NCBI GenBank assembly: GCA_946480715.1
Contig: CAMLKK010000005.1
Location: 77,312 to 141,311, forward strand
DNA from: an uncultured Bacteriovorax sp.
GTDB taxonomy: Bacteria; Bdellovibrionota; Bacteriovoracia; Bacteriovoracales; Bacteriovoracaceae
DNA: 64,000 nt
Direction of reading: 5' to 3'
This document shows positions 8,643 to 17,446 of the stretch, in pieces. Each line of letters starts with the position of its first letter. The first letter of the stretch is position 1. The position numbers and the translations under genes are program-made. The notes under the pieces were generated by a model. That model saw only the letters and a list, made by a program, of their open reading frames with translations. It had not been told where the DNA came from and did no database searches.

Positions 8643-9139
8643 TTAAGCACTATATGTTGAGAAAAGCTGTTGAAGTCAGCAGTATCTTTTTCGAGTGTAT
8701 TTTTGTTAATGGCAATGAGAACGAAATCATAGATGCAGTTGTTTTTCTGAGTAGTGAGGACTTTGAAAAATCTCGTTACACCGTCAACTTTTCCCGAGGC
8801 CGTAACAAGTGCAGCTTCTCTACCTTGATGTTCAGTTGTCGTTCTCTCGATAAATTCTAAACCTTCGATGCCTGCTAACATAGATGATGTCAGTGTATTG
8901 AGTGAATTGAATTCATTTTTTCTACAAGCACTATTGAAGAGGTAATAAGATTTTGTCAGATTATTAAACATTGTGAAGTCGTTTCCTTCACTCTTCATCG
9001 TTGTCCAAGGAGTGAGAGTCATAGTAGGCAGAGGATTTACGACGGATGTACTTTTTGAATAATTTCCAGTTTCAGGAGTTTGAAAAAAAGAACATGAAGT
9101 AGTCAGCAATAAAACAGTAATCAATCGAATCGCGTTCAT
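8639..9139 (-). CDS. Lipoprotein, first gene of the Mla operon
   Basis: 166 residues with a signal peptide ending in a lipobox LLTTSC (Cys16), so it should be lipidated and anchored to a membrane. The mature protein has two further cysteines (SACRKN and NNCIYD) and no domain that I recognise. It leads the mlaE-mlaF-mlaD operon and overlaps mlaE by 4 bp. Its place suggests a periplasmic or outer-membrane component of the same lipid pathway, perhaps filling the place of MlaC or MlaA, neither of which is encoded nearby. That role is inference from position only. Confidence 0.7.
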   Translation of the reverse strand: MNAIRLITVLLLTTSCSFFQTPETGNYSKSTSVVNPLPTMTLTPWTTMKSEGNDFTMFNNLTKSYYLFNSACRKNEFNSLNTLTSSMLAGIEGLEFIERTTTEHQGREAALVTASGKVDGVTRFFKVLTTQKNNCIYDFVLIAINKNTLEKDTADFNSFSQHIVLK

Positions 9140-9335
9140 AACACTCTATTTTGGTTGGGTTTATTTATATCCTTATATGTCCATTAGAAGGTCTGACTAA
9201 ATTATTGTAAACAGATAAAAAATTTGCCTGTCACAACTTTGACGAGATATTTTTGCCGCTGAGAAAAATTTTCCTTTAAAAATTTACAAAAACAGGTAAA
9301 CTTTCAACAAGAGTAGAGCTAGTTCAGGATGAATG

Positions 9336-9351
9336 TGGCCCTCGAATTGAC
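9336..9351 (+). promoter_or_regulatory. Weak sigma-54-like -24/-12 element before the flagellar operon
   Basis: TGGCCCTCGAATTGA has the GG and the 10-bp spacing of a -24/-12 promoter, but the -12 GC is GA here. It ends about 24 bp before the ATG at 9375. The 235-bp gap around it (9140-9374) is the divergent promoter region for the Mla operon and the flagellar operon; I see no other strong signal in it. Confidence 0.25.
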
Positions 9352-9374
9352 AGTCAAACTTAAAGGACAATTTG

Positions 9375-12251
9375 ATGCGAACAGGATGTTTCGTAAAAAT
9401 GTGCCCACAAAAAAAATTCTTCAAATTTTTGACGATATTTTTGTTGTCATTAATTATTCTGGAAAATAATTCCTTCGCACAAGCTTTATTAGATCAAGAA
9501 AAGGCCACAACTTATCTTCGTTGGAATCTATTTACAGGGAGAGATCAACTTCAATTCAGCAAAGTTGGAAATAAAGTTGTAATCAAAACTTTAAACGCTA
9601 CAGTTTATAACAATCTTAAAGATGAACTTTCTTCAATTACATTAGATCCACTTTATCTTTCTAAAGTTCAATTCGTTGATAGCACGAGCGGTGGGAATTC
9701 ACTGAATGCTATGGCGATAGAAGTTGAATTAAAGAATGAAAACGTGGAAATGTTCAGTTTCTATCGTGAAAGAGATAAAAAGTATGTTGTCGATTTCTGG
9801 ATGGATGGTGATACGGTCAGCCTTAATAAGGCTGCTGTTGTTAAACCAGATGATATAAAAGTTGAGCCGCCTGCTAAGATTGAAATACTTCCAAAAGCAG
9901 CGAAGACTGTTGCACCAAAAGTTGAAGCAAATGAACCTAAAATTGTTTCAGCAAAAAAAGTTACAACAACTGCGATTGCCAAGCCATTTGAACCAAAAGC
10001 GAAAGAAATCGCTCTTGAAAAAAAGATTAGTGCAGATCCAGATATTTCAAGCTTCATTGTTGATCCAAAGAAAATGGGTCAAAAATCACAAGCTGAACTA
10101 GATGCGGAAGAAGCCGATTCAAAAAAACCTTATAGAGATTTCCGTTACGGAGCTACTTTCATTTGGGATTATGATCCAATCGCTCCAGCCCCTAAAAAAG
10201 TCGTCAACATGAAGACCAAAATCCCGGAGTTATTCTTTCCAATTGCTAATCGTCAGTTCAAAAAGAGCGAAAAAGAAGCGCATCTTCAATTAACAATCAA
10301 TCTTTACCGCAAGAAGAAGTGGGGATTGATGAACAAGTCTATTAAGCTTTTTCAGCAAAAGTATGGAATGAATGCGGAGTGGGAGCTTGTTGAGTTTATC
10401 AAGGCCAATGCCATTCTTCGTGAAAACATTGATACACCAAATCCAGATCTATTTAAAAATGCACTAGCTATGCTTTCTACGTTGTCTGAAAAAACTGACA
10501 ACTATGAAATGAAAAAAGCGATCAATAAATATCTTCTTACTCACTATATGGAAAAAGGTGAGCATTTAAAAACTCTTCAACTTGCTAAAACTTACTATGC
10601 AGGAACAAGAGACAATTTTGACTTTGAAGAATCAAATATCCCGGCTGAAGCAATGTTGAATTCGCTAGCTAAGCTTGGCCAAATTGAAAAAATTAAAGAA
10701 CTCTCTTCTGAAAAAACAATTAAAAAAGTTGTGCCTGCCCAAACTTTACTGGCCTACCAAAGCTTTGCATACCTCCGTGGCAATGATTTGATGGGCCTAG
10801 TGAAGCTATATGAAACTAATCGTGCTGCTCTTGCAAAGCCAATCGATCCAGTGATCATGTACAACACGGCTGAAGCATATTTTCGTTTAGGTCGCTTCCA
10901 GGAAGCGATGAACCTCTACACTGATTTTGTTCAAAACTATGCTTACGAATTTGTAGCTTCAAATGCCAATCTTCGTATCGCTCTTTGTGCTGATTTGATG
11001 GATAAGAACTACGAACAAGTTCTTGATCTTTACAAAAAGGCCATCGATTCATCTGTAGATGGTGCGGTTTCTTATGAAGCACGTATTCGTTATGTCGCAT
11101 TCAGAAGTGTGAGAAAGAGAGTGCTTAATGATCGTGACCAGGAAATCAGAATCTTTTTAGAAAATGATAAAGGTGTTGCGGCCACAGATAAGAACTTAAC
11201 TAAACTTCTACAACAAGTGCGTTTAAGAACGCTAATCGTTGATGGAAAATACAAAGAAGCTCTTACTTATCTCTCACTTATTCCAACTATTGGAATGGCA
11301 AAAATCGATGCTCGTATCTTTGAAGGTGACGGTGCGGAAATTGTTTATGGAATCATCTCTGATCTCTATAAAAAAGCTGAATACTCACAAGTAATCAAAG
11401 CGTGGCAAACATACAAAGATAAGTATGTTGATAAAGTTGCTCTCGATCCTTACATGAATTTTGTGGTTGGAAGCTCTTATGTGAGACTCGGTCTTTATAA
11501 AGGCTTTGATGAAGTCTATGCAGCGTTTGAGAAGCTAAAAGATACGCCTAATAGAACTTTCCCAATGTGGATTGATAGAAATCAAGAGTTGAAGGCCTCT
11601 GACCTTTTAAGCGAACTTGCGATCGTTAAAGACGTTAAACTTAAAAACTGGGATCTCGCTCAGAAGAACATCGCTGAATTTGAAAAGCGAGTTCCAAGCT
11701 ACAACAAATCAAATTACTATAAGGGATTAATCTCTTTTAATCAGAAAGATTACCCAGGAGCAATCTCTCACTTTGAGAAATTCTTTTCCCGCCAAGAACA
11801 GCGGGTTATTTATGACCCTAGTGAAGTTGCGGACATGATTCGGGCCTATACTGACTCCATCTATGAACTTGGACAGACTGATAAATTCCTGAAAGTAAGT
11901 GCAGCCATACTAAACGACACCACTACTTTTGGCACGGACAATGCTTATATCCAAACTGTCCGGGAAAGAATTGCCTATCTCGGTATCGAAATAACTGCTG
12001 GGCTCGGGAAAACAGAAAACTACATGCTATTTGAAAAGAAGATTAATGACTTCAAGAAAGCCTACCCGAAATCAATTTACTCAGGACGGGTAAATTATCT
12101 CCTCGGTCAGGCAATGATCGCGAACCAAAAAGTTAAAGAGGGAAGAGAAATCTTTAACAGCTTGGTGAACGATCAAGGAACCTCGGAGTACATTAAAGAA
12201 CTGGTGAAAAGTGAACTTGGTTTACTGAATTTGAAAGAAAAAATTTTATAA
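9375..12251 (+). CDS. Large exported TPR-like protein heading the flagellar operon
   Basis: 958 residues from ATG 9375 (AAAGGAC upstream; a TTG sits directly before it). The N-terminus is a signal peptide with hydrophobic core FLTIFLLSLIILEN and a likely cut after SFAQA. Residues about 35-140 form a beta-rich domain ending in a KKYVVDFW-like strand, reminiscent of AMIN-type envelope-binding domains. A Lys/Pro/Ala-rich linker follows (about 155-225). Residues about 290-950 are helical with repeated pairs such as YNTAEAYFRLGRFQEAMNLY and YYKGLISFNQKDYPGAISHF, typical of tetratricopeptide repeats. It lies 28 bp before the NtrC-like gene and the flagellar genes. A periplasmic scaffold for flagellar assembly is plausible; this is inference from context. 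Confidence 0.75.
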   Translation: MRTGCFVKMCPQKKFFKFLTIFLLSLIILENNSFAQALLDQEKATTYLRWNLFTGRDQLQFSKVGNKVVIKTLNATVYNNLKDELSSITLDPLYLSKVQFVDSTSGGNSLNAMAIEVELKNENVEMFSFYRERDKKYVVDFWMDGDTVSLNKAAVVKPDDIKVEPPAKIEILPKAAKTVAPKVEANEPKIVSAKKVTTTAIAKPFEPKAKEIALEKKISADPDISSFIVDPKKMGQKSQAELDAEEADSKKPYRDFRYGATFIWDYDPIAPAPKKVVNMKTKIPELFFPIANRQFKKSEKEAHLQLTINLYRKKKWGLMNKSIKLFQQKYGMNAEWELVEFIKANAILRENIDTPNPDLFKNALAMLSTLSEKTDNYEMKKAINKYLLTHYMEKGEHLKTLQLAKTYYAGTRDNFDFEESNIPAEAMLNSLAKLGQIEKIKELSSEKTIKKVVPAQTLLAYQSFAYLRGNDLMGLVKLYETNRAALAKPIDPVIMYNTAEAYFRLGRFQEAMNLYTDFVQNYAYEFVASNANLRIALCADLMDKNYEQVLDLYKKAIDSSVDGAVSYEARIRYVAFRSVRKRVLNDRDQEIRIFLENDKGVAATDKNLTKLLQQVRLRTLIVDGKYKEALTYLSLIPTIGMAKIDARIFEGDGAEIVYGIISDLYKKAEYSQVIKAWQTYKDKYVDKVALDPYMNFVVGSSYVRLGLYKGFDEVYAAFEKLKDTPNRTFPMWIDRNQELKASDLLSELAIVKDVKLKNWDLAQKNIAEFEKRVPSYNKSNYYKGLISFNQKDYPGAISHFEKFFSRQEQRVIYDPSEVADMIRAYTDSIYELGQTDKFLKVSAAILNDTTTFGTDNAYIQTVRERIAYLGIEITAGLGKTENYMLFEKKINDFKKAYPKSIYSGRVNYLLGQAMIANQKVKEGREIFNSLVNDQGTSEYIKELVKSELGLLNLKEKIL

Positions 12252-12279
12252 ATAGCTTCATAGGATGGAGGCAATTCGT

Positions 12280-13230
12280 ATGACAGGAGGTCAGATGGAA
12301 ACGATTAAGGTAGAACTTTTTGGAACGGACACTAGAGTAGAGAAAGCTCTTCAACAAGCAAAGAACTTGTCAGTAAGCAAAGCTGCCGTATTAATCGTTG
12401 GTGAAAACGGTGTAGGTAAAAGAACTCTAGGACGCTTCATCCATGAGAATTCTATCAGAGCAAACCAAGCTTTCGAATTGGTTGATTGTTCACTCCCAGC
12501 TCAAGAAGTAGAAAACCGCATCCTTGGTCACAGAGACAATGCTACAGGAAGATTCAACAAAGGAATCCTTGAAGCGGCTAACAGAGGAACTGTAGTTTTC
12601 GCAAACATCGACTGCCTTGATGAAGAATTCCAAAAAAGACTCCACAAAATTATCAATGAACTTGAAGACTACGATATCGACGTTCGTTTAGTTGCAACAA
12701 CAACGAAAAACCTTTCTAAGCTTGTTGGCGCTGGAAGATTCTATCGTGGCCTATACACAATCTTCGCAAACAACGCTGTTACCATCCCAGCACTTCGCGA
12801 AAGACAAGAAGACCTTCAAAGACTTGCCCGTCACTTCATGGCTGAACTTTCTGGAACTGAAGAATCTCAAGTTCAGATCGATTCAATCGCTATGGATAGA
12901 ATCAATTCTCACTACTGGGCAAACAACATCCATGAATTAAAACAAGTGATCTCAAGCTCAGTGAGTAATAACTCTTCACTTCTTGATGAATCAGCTTACG
13001 AAGTATCAGACAAAAAATCTGTTAACTTTATGAGCGAAGATGATTCAGAAGGCGTAAGACTTATGTCACTGAAAGATGCTGAAAAACTTCTTATCAAAAA
13101 AGCATTGATCCACACTTCTGAAAACAGAACTCAAGCGGCAAAAATCCTTGGTGTATCTATCAGAACACTTAGAAACAAGATCAATGAATATAGAACAGAA
13201 GGATCTTCTTACTTTGTAAATTTAAGATAG
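12280..13230 (+). CDS. Degenerate NtrC-family AAA+ protein with Fis-type DNA-binding domain
   Basis: 316 residues from ATG 12280 (GGAGG 8 nt upstream); ATG 12265 and ATG 12295 (AGGAGG only 4 nt upstream) are alternatives. It has the AAA+ plus helix-turn-helix layout of sigma-54 activators without a receiver domain. Walker A survives as GENGVGKR (41-48), but GAFTGA is replaced by a shorter GHRDNATGR (83-91), the Walker B acidic pair reads VVFANID instead of FLDEI, and the DLYYRL arginine-finger segment reads GLYTIFA. IPALRERQEDL and the C-terminal NRTQAAKILGVSIRTLRNK helix-turn-helix are intact. It probably binds DNA but cannot open sigma-54 promoters on its own. It sits directly before flgB, so a flagellar regulatory role is likely. 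Confidence 0.85.
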   Translation: MTGGQMETIKVELFGTDTRVEKALQQAKNLSVSKAAVLIVGENGVGKRTLGRFIHENSIRANQAFELVDCSLPAQEVENRILGHRDNATGRFNKGILEAANRGTVVFANIDCLDEEFQKRLHKIINELEDYDIDVRLVATTTKNLSKLVGAGRFYRGLYTIFANNAVTIPALRERQEDLQRLARHFMAELSGTEESQVQIDSIAMDRINSHYWANNIHELKQVISSSVSNNSSLLDESAYEVSDKKSVNFMSEDDSEGVRLMSLKDAEKLLIKKALIHTSENRTQAAKILGVSIRTLRNKINEYRTEGSSYFVNLR

Positions 13231-13243
13231 ATAGAGGTTTTGC

Positions 13244-13651
13244 ATGAAGATCGACGATACAACAATTCAAGCACTGGCAGCTTCACTGAAGTACAGACAG
13301 CTTCGTCAGGAGTTGATTGCATCGAACATCGCCAATGCTGAAACTCCTGGCTACAAAGCTAAGAAGATTGATTTCGAAGAAGCACTTGCTCGTGCTCTTG
13401 ATGTAGACAATGAAATGAAAATGAACGCTTCCGATGCTAAACATTACAATGTTGGCAGCGGAGGCTTCAATAATTTACAGCCAGAAATTTACGAAGACAG
13501 TAACGGCGTTACAAGCCTGGACGGCAACAATGTTGACCGCGACCAGGAAATGGCCGAGATGGCAGAAAACAAAGTTATGTACGATGCCACTGTTCAGTTG
13601 CTGAATAAAAAATTGGGTCTCCTAAAATACGCTATTGGTTCAGGTCAATAA
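13244..13651 (+). CDS. flgB: Flagellar basal-body rod protein FlgB
   Basis: 135 residues, the usual length for the proximal rod protein. The N-terminus has the rod/hook signature RQELIASNIANAETPGYKAKKIDFEEAL in parts (residues about 19-47), and the C-terminus ends in the amphipathic helix with ATVQLLNKKLGLLKYAI that packs in the axial structure. It is exported through the flagellar type III apparatus without a cleaved signal. Start 13244 follows AGAGGT and lies 13 bp after the upstream stop codon. Confidence 0.95.
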   Translation: MKIDDTTIQALAASLKYRQLRQELIASNIANAETPGYKAKKIDFEEALARALDVDNEMKMNASDAKHYNVGSGGFNNLQPEIYEDSNGVTSLDGNNVDRDQEMAEMAENKVMYDATVQLLNKKLGLLKYAIGSGQ

Positions 13652-13674
13652 CTAGCTTAGGTTGAGAGGGAAAA

Positions 13675-14115
13675 ATGGATTTATTAACAAGTTTAAAAAT
13701 CAGCTCTTCGGGATTAACGGCCAACAAAAAAAGAATGGCGGCCATTAACTCGAATATCGCCAATGCTCAAGTAACAAGAACAGCAGAAGGCGGACCATAC
13801 AAACCAAAAGAAGTTGTTTTTGGTTCAGAGCCAGCTCGCGAATCTTTCGCAGAAATTCTCGAAGGAGAATTAGAAGAAAAAGCGCAAACTGTTCATGCAA
13901 TGGAAGTTCAGAACAGCAAAAAAGCGCCGATCTTGAAATATGAACCAAACCACCCAGACGCAAACGCTGAAGGGTATGTGGCCTATCCAAACATCAACAC
14001 GATGGAAGAGATGGCGAATATGATCGAAGCTTCTCGCGCATACGAAGCCAACATCAATGCGATGAATACGGCTAAAAGTATGGCGATGAAAGATTTAGAA
14101 ATTGGTAAAAACTAG
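13675..14115 (+). CDS. flgC: Flagellar basal-body rod protein FlgC
   Basis: 146 residues. N-terminal signature SSGLTANKKRMAAINSNIANAQ (in parts, residues about 11-33) and C-terminal PNINTMEEMANMIEASRAYEAN motif are classic for FlgC. It is a proximal rod subunit. The gene lies 23 bp after flgB in the standard flgB-flgC-fliE order. Confidence 0.95.
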   Translation: MDLLTSLKISSSGLTANKKRMAAINSNIANAQVTRTAEGGPYKPKEVVFGSEPARESFAEILEGELEEKAQTVHAMEVQNSKKAPILKYEPNHPDANAEGYVAYPNINTMEEMANMIEASRAYEANINAMNTAKSMAMKDLEIGKN

Positions 14116-14148
14116 AAAATTATTAGTTAATAAAGACGGAGAATAGAA

Positions 14149-14514
14149 ATGGCAATTGAAAATCTAGGGAACATGAACAAGATGCTGAGTAACTACAGCA
14201 CGCAAGATTGGACCAAGAGTGCCTCAATTGAACAGGCCACTCTTCCAACTTTTAATGAGCTTACTCCAGGAAAGGCAACTGGTGATATCGCTCCTCAAAG
14301 TTTCAGCCAAGTGTTGGCGAATTCTTTGATGGAAGTAAACAGCATGCAACAGGAAGCGAACAAAGCGATCCAGAAACTTGCTTCAGGACAAACAAAAAAT
14401 ATCAGCGAGACAATGCTCGCGGTAGAAAACGCTGAAATTGCTTTCAAGACAATGAACCAGGTTCGTATGAAAGTGATTGAAGCTTATAAAGAAATTATGA
14501 GAATGCAGATGTGA
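14149..14514 (+). CDS. fliE: Flagellar hook-basal body complex protein FliE
   Basis: 121 residues, slightly longer than the usual 100-110, with the extra length at the N-terminus. The C-terminal half has SFSQVLANSLMEVNSMQQEA and VENAEIAFKTMNQVRMKVIEAYKEIMRMQM elements typical of FliE. It joins the MS ring to the rod. Its stop codon lies inside the first arm of the inverted-repeat structure at 14513-14599. Confidence 0.95.
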   Translation: MAIENLGNMNKMLSNYSTQDWTKSASIEQATLPTFNELTPGKATGDIAPQSFSQVLANSLMEVNSMQQEANKAIQKLASGQTKNISETMLAVENAEIAFKTMNQVRMKVIEAYKEIMRMQM

Positions 14515-14599
14515 TCGCGAACGAAAAGGTCCAGTGGACCTTTTCGATTGTGCTTGGAATGCATTAAAAGGTTTGCGAAGTTTTTTGAGGTTCGCGATC
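14513..14599 (+). promoter_or_regulatory. Two-arm inverted-repeat structure between fliE and fliF
   Basis: An 11-bp perfect hairpin CGAAAAGGTCC/GGACCTTTTCG with loop AGT (14522-14546) is preceded directly by GATCGCGAA (14513-14521), whose exact reverse complement TTCGCGATC lies at 14591-14599. The outer stem would enclose the inner hairpin. Only a short T-run exists, inside the stem itself, so it may be a weak terminator, an RNA-processing site or a leader element for fliF. Confidence 0.6.
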
Positions 14600-14672
14600 T
14601 GATAGACGGATTTGTTTTTGGCGAGGATAACGGTTTTACAGGATGTGAGACTAGTTAATCAGGAGGATTCCC

Positions 14673-16361
14673 TTGCAAGATATTTTAGAAAAGATTTACC
14701 GAAATTTTAGAGAGTTCTTTAATGGACTTGATACGCCTAAAAAAATCGGTTTCATCGTCGTTGCATGTATGATTCTTGCTGCTATGACGGGGATTGTGGT
14801 TTGGGCCTCTAAGACTCGCTACGATGTTCTCTATACTGATCTTAACAAAGAAGACGCAAGAAAAATTGCGATCATCCTGGAAGAAAAGAAAATCCCATAC
14901 CAAACATCAGACGACGGAAAGACTCTCTCAATTCCAGAAGACCTAGTAGGAGTCTGGAGATTAGAGATTGCTAAGCTTGGACACAGTTTCTCGGGAACTG
15001 TTGGTTATGAAGTTTTCGATAAACAATCTTTCGGGACTACATCTTTCGTTCAAAAAGTTAATAAGCAAAGAGCTCTTGAAGGAGAGCTTGTTAAGTCAAT
15101 TATGTATATTCAAGGTGTGAAGCGTGCTCGCGTTCACATTACGATTCCTGAATCATCACCATTCGTTGCAGAGAAAAAAGCGCCTTCAGCATCAGTTGTT
15201 CTTGAGTTGAATAACGGTGTAGCACTGACTCCAGCAGAAATTAAAGGGATTGCATCTCTCGTAGCTTCTTCGGTTGAAGAAATGCGTGCAGAGAACGTTG
15301 TTATTTTAGATGACCGTGGAAAGAAGCTTTCTGAAAACATTGGCGATCCAATGACAGCGGCTACTGCCAATCGTTTAGCTCTTGAGGCCCAACTAAACCA
15401 AAAATATGAAAGACACATCGAAGACATCTTAAGCAAGGTTGTTGGAGATGGAAAAGTAGTTGCGAAAGTTACAGTTGATCTTGATTACACGGAAGCGGTT
15501 TCAACAGAAACATCTTACGATCAGGAAAACTCAGCAGTTATTTCGGAAGTAAAAAATGCTCAGTCGATCAATGGATCTCGTCCTTCACCGCAGGGAATTG
15601 CAGGAGCTCGTTCGAATCTTCCTGGTGAAGAACCGCAACCAGGCGTAGCTGAAACTAAAAATAACGTTACTAAAGAATTAACAACTAGAAACTTTAACGT
15701 TCCAACAAAGGTGACCCAGTCTAAGAAGCCAGCTGCAAGTGTAAAATCAATTTCAGCGGCGGTTATGATCGACGGAAAACGTGTTGCTGTATTAGATGAA
15801 AACGGAGCTGTTCAATTAGATAAGAACGGAAATGCGATCATGAAGTATGAAAAGTGGACTCAGGCCGATTTGGAAAATTTCCAGCAAATCGTGGCCAGTA
15901 CGCTCGGTACATCTGAAAAACGTGGTGACAAATTGGTCATTAAAAACATGGAATTCGCCCGCGAAGACATGTCTGTGGCCGATGCCATCCTAAAAGAACA
16001 AGCTAACCGTGAACTTATTAGAAATATCGTAAAATATCTTGCGGTAGGATTAACGATTTCATTGTTCTTCTTCTTAGTTGTTCGTCCATTTATCCAATGG
16101 GTTACAGACAACACGATCGAGACGGTGGAAGACTTCTTACCACGTACACTTGAAGAACTTGAAAAGGTACAAGCTAATCAACGCCTACCTGGCCTAGAAG
16201 ATGCATTACCTCAAATTGAGGAGAAGCTGAACCCTGAAAAAATTGAAGGGAACATGCTTAGAGAAAAAATTATTGCTCTGGTTGAGAACAACCCAAGCAA
16301 GGCAGCTCAGATTATCCACGAGATGATCCATGCTAGTGAATCGGATAAACAAATCGCTTAA
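14673..16361 (+). CDS. fliF: Flagellar MS-ring protein FliF
   Basis: 562 residues starting with TTG 14673 behind a perfect AGGAGG. Two membrane helices (about 25-45 and 447-467) flank a large periplasmic part with the ring-building motifs VLYTDLNKEDARKI, FGTTSFVQKVNKQRALEGEL and VKRARVHITIPE. The C-terminal cytoplasmic tail, with the NPEKIEGNMLREKI region, binds FliG. FliF forms the inner-membrane ring on which the basal body is assembled. The 158-bp gap before it holds the inverted-repeat structure, so fliF may have separate control. Confidence 0.97.
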   Translation: MQDILEKIYRNFREFFNGLDTPKKIGFIVVACMILAAMTGIVVWASKTRYDVLYTDLNKEDARKIAIILEEKKIPYQTSDDGKTLSIPEDLVGVWRLEIAKLGHSFSGTVGYEVFDKQSFGTTSFVQKVNKQRALEGELVKSIMYIQGVKRARVHITIPESSPFVAEKKAPSASVVLELNNGVALTPAEIKGIASLVASSVEEMRAENVVILDDRGKKLSENIGDPMTAATANRLALEAQLNQKYERHIEDILSKVVGDGKVVAKVTVDLDYTEAVSTETSYDQENSAVISEVKNAQSINGSRPSPQGIAGARSNLPGEEPQPGVAETKNNVTKELTTRNFNVPTKVTQSKKPAASVKSISAAVMIDGKRVAVLDENGAVQLDKNGNAIMKYEKWTQADLENFQQIVASTLGTSEKRGDKLVIKNMEFAREDMSVADAILKEQANRELIRNIVKYLAVGLTISLFFFLVVRPFIQWVTDNTIETVEDFLPRTLEELEKVQANQRLPGLEDALPQIEEKLNPEKIEGNMLREKIIALVENNPSKAAQIIHEMIHASESDKQIA

Positions 16362-16384
16362 TTGCGAATGAGATAGAGGTCAAT

Positions 16385-17425
16385 ATGGCAGCATTAGACG
16401 ACAACACTTTAGATCCCGACACGGAGTACGCCCTCCTTAACGGTCAAGATCGCGCCGGATTATTGCTAAGTTCATTAGGAATGAACATTACACAATTGAT
16501 CTTTCAGAACATGAAAGACAACGATGTAAAGCGTATGATCAATGCCATGTCGAACGTTAAACGCGCTCCAATTTGGATGGTTAAGCGCGTGCTGGAAGAT
16601 TTCTATAAGCAACTAAACGAAGAAAATGATTTACTCTTTGCTGAAAACCGTGGCCGCGACTTCATCATCAATACTCTTGGTGAAGATCGTGCAAAACAAC
16701 TTCTTGGTCAGATTGTTGAAGTTGGACAATCAAATACACTTGAATCACTTGAACTGGTAGATACAAGAACTTTATCAAACTTCCTTATCAATGAGCACCC
16801 TCAGACAATTGCTCTTATCGTTGCTCACTTACAGCCAGAGAGAAAGGTGGATGTTCTTAGAAGACTTCCAGAAGGTCTTCAGGCAGAAGTTGTTCTTCGT
16901 GTTGCCAATCTTGACTACGTTTCGCCTGAACTTATTTCTCAGCTTGATGATGTTCTTAAAACTGAGCTTTCTACACTTGGTTCTATCGATACGAATCAGC
17001 TTGGTGGTGTTGAACCGATCGCTGATATGCTCAACCTTATGGATAAAAACACTGAGAAAAACATCATGTCTCGTGTTGAAGAAAAAGATCCTGAGCTTGC
17101 TGAAGAAATCAGAAAACTTATGTTTACATTCGACGACCTTATTTACGTGGACGACAAAGGTATCCAGAACCTTCTACGCGAAGTGGACAATGGAAAGCTT
17201 GTTATTGCAATGAAGACTGCGCCTGATGAAATCAAGCAAAAGCTCTTCAAAAACATGTCTAACCGTGCAGCTACATTGTTACGTGAAGATCTTGATGCTC
17301 TTGGGCCTACAAAACTTTCAGATGTTGAAAAAGCACAAGCTGAAATGGTTCAAAAATGTAAAGAACTTGAGTCTCAAGGGAAAGCGTTTATTGCTCGCGG
17401 TTCTGATGGTGATTCACTCGTATAA
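16385..17425 (+). CDS. fliG: Flagellar motor switch protein FliG
   Basis: 346 residues with N, middle and C domains. The middle-domain EHPQTIALIVAHL motif is present (about residue 137), and the C domain runs from about 240 with FDDLIYVDDKGIQNLLREV. Compared with E. coli FliG, the torque-helix charges are kept at AMK (K264) and SNRA (R281), with RED for the Asp pair at 288/289 and Lys for R297. FliG sits under the MS ring and meets the stator. A stand-alone copy of its C domain follows 21 bp downstream. Confidence 0.97.
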   Translation: MAALDDNTLDPDTEYALLNGQDRAGLLLSSLGMNITQLIFQNMKDNDVKRMINAMSNVKRAPIWMVKRVLEDFYKQLNEENDLLFAENRGRDFIINTLGEDRAKQLLGQIVEVGQSNTLESLELVDTRTLSNFLINEHPQTIALIVAHLQPERKVDVLRRLPEGLQAEVVLRVANLDYVSPELISQLDDVLKTELSTLGSIDTNQLGGVEPIADMLNLMDKNTEKNIMSRVEEKDPELAEEIRKLMFTFDDLIYVDDKGIQNLLREVDNGKLVIAMKTAPDEIKQKLFKNMSNRAATLLREDLDALGPTKLSDVEKAQAEMVQKCKELESQGKAFIARGSDGDSLV

Positions 17426-17446
17426 TAATTTTAGGAGATATAATTT

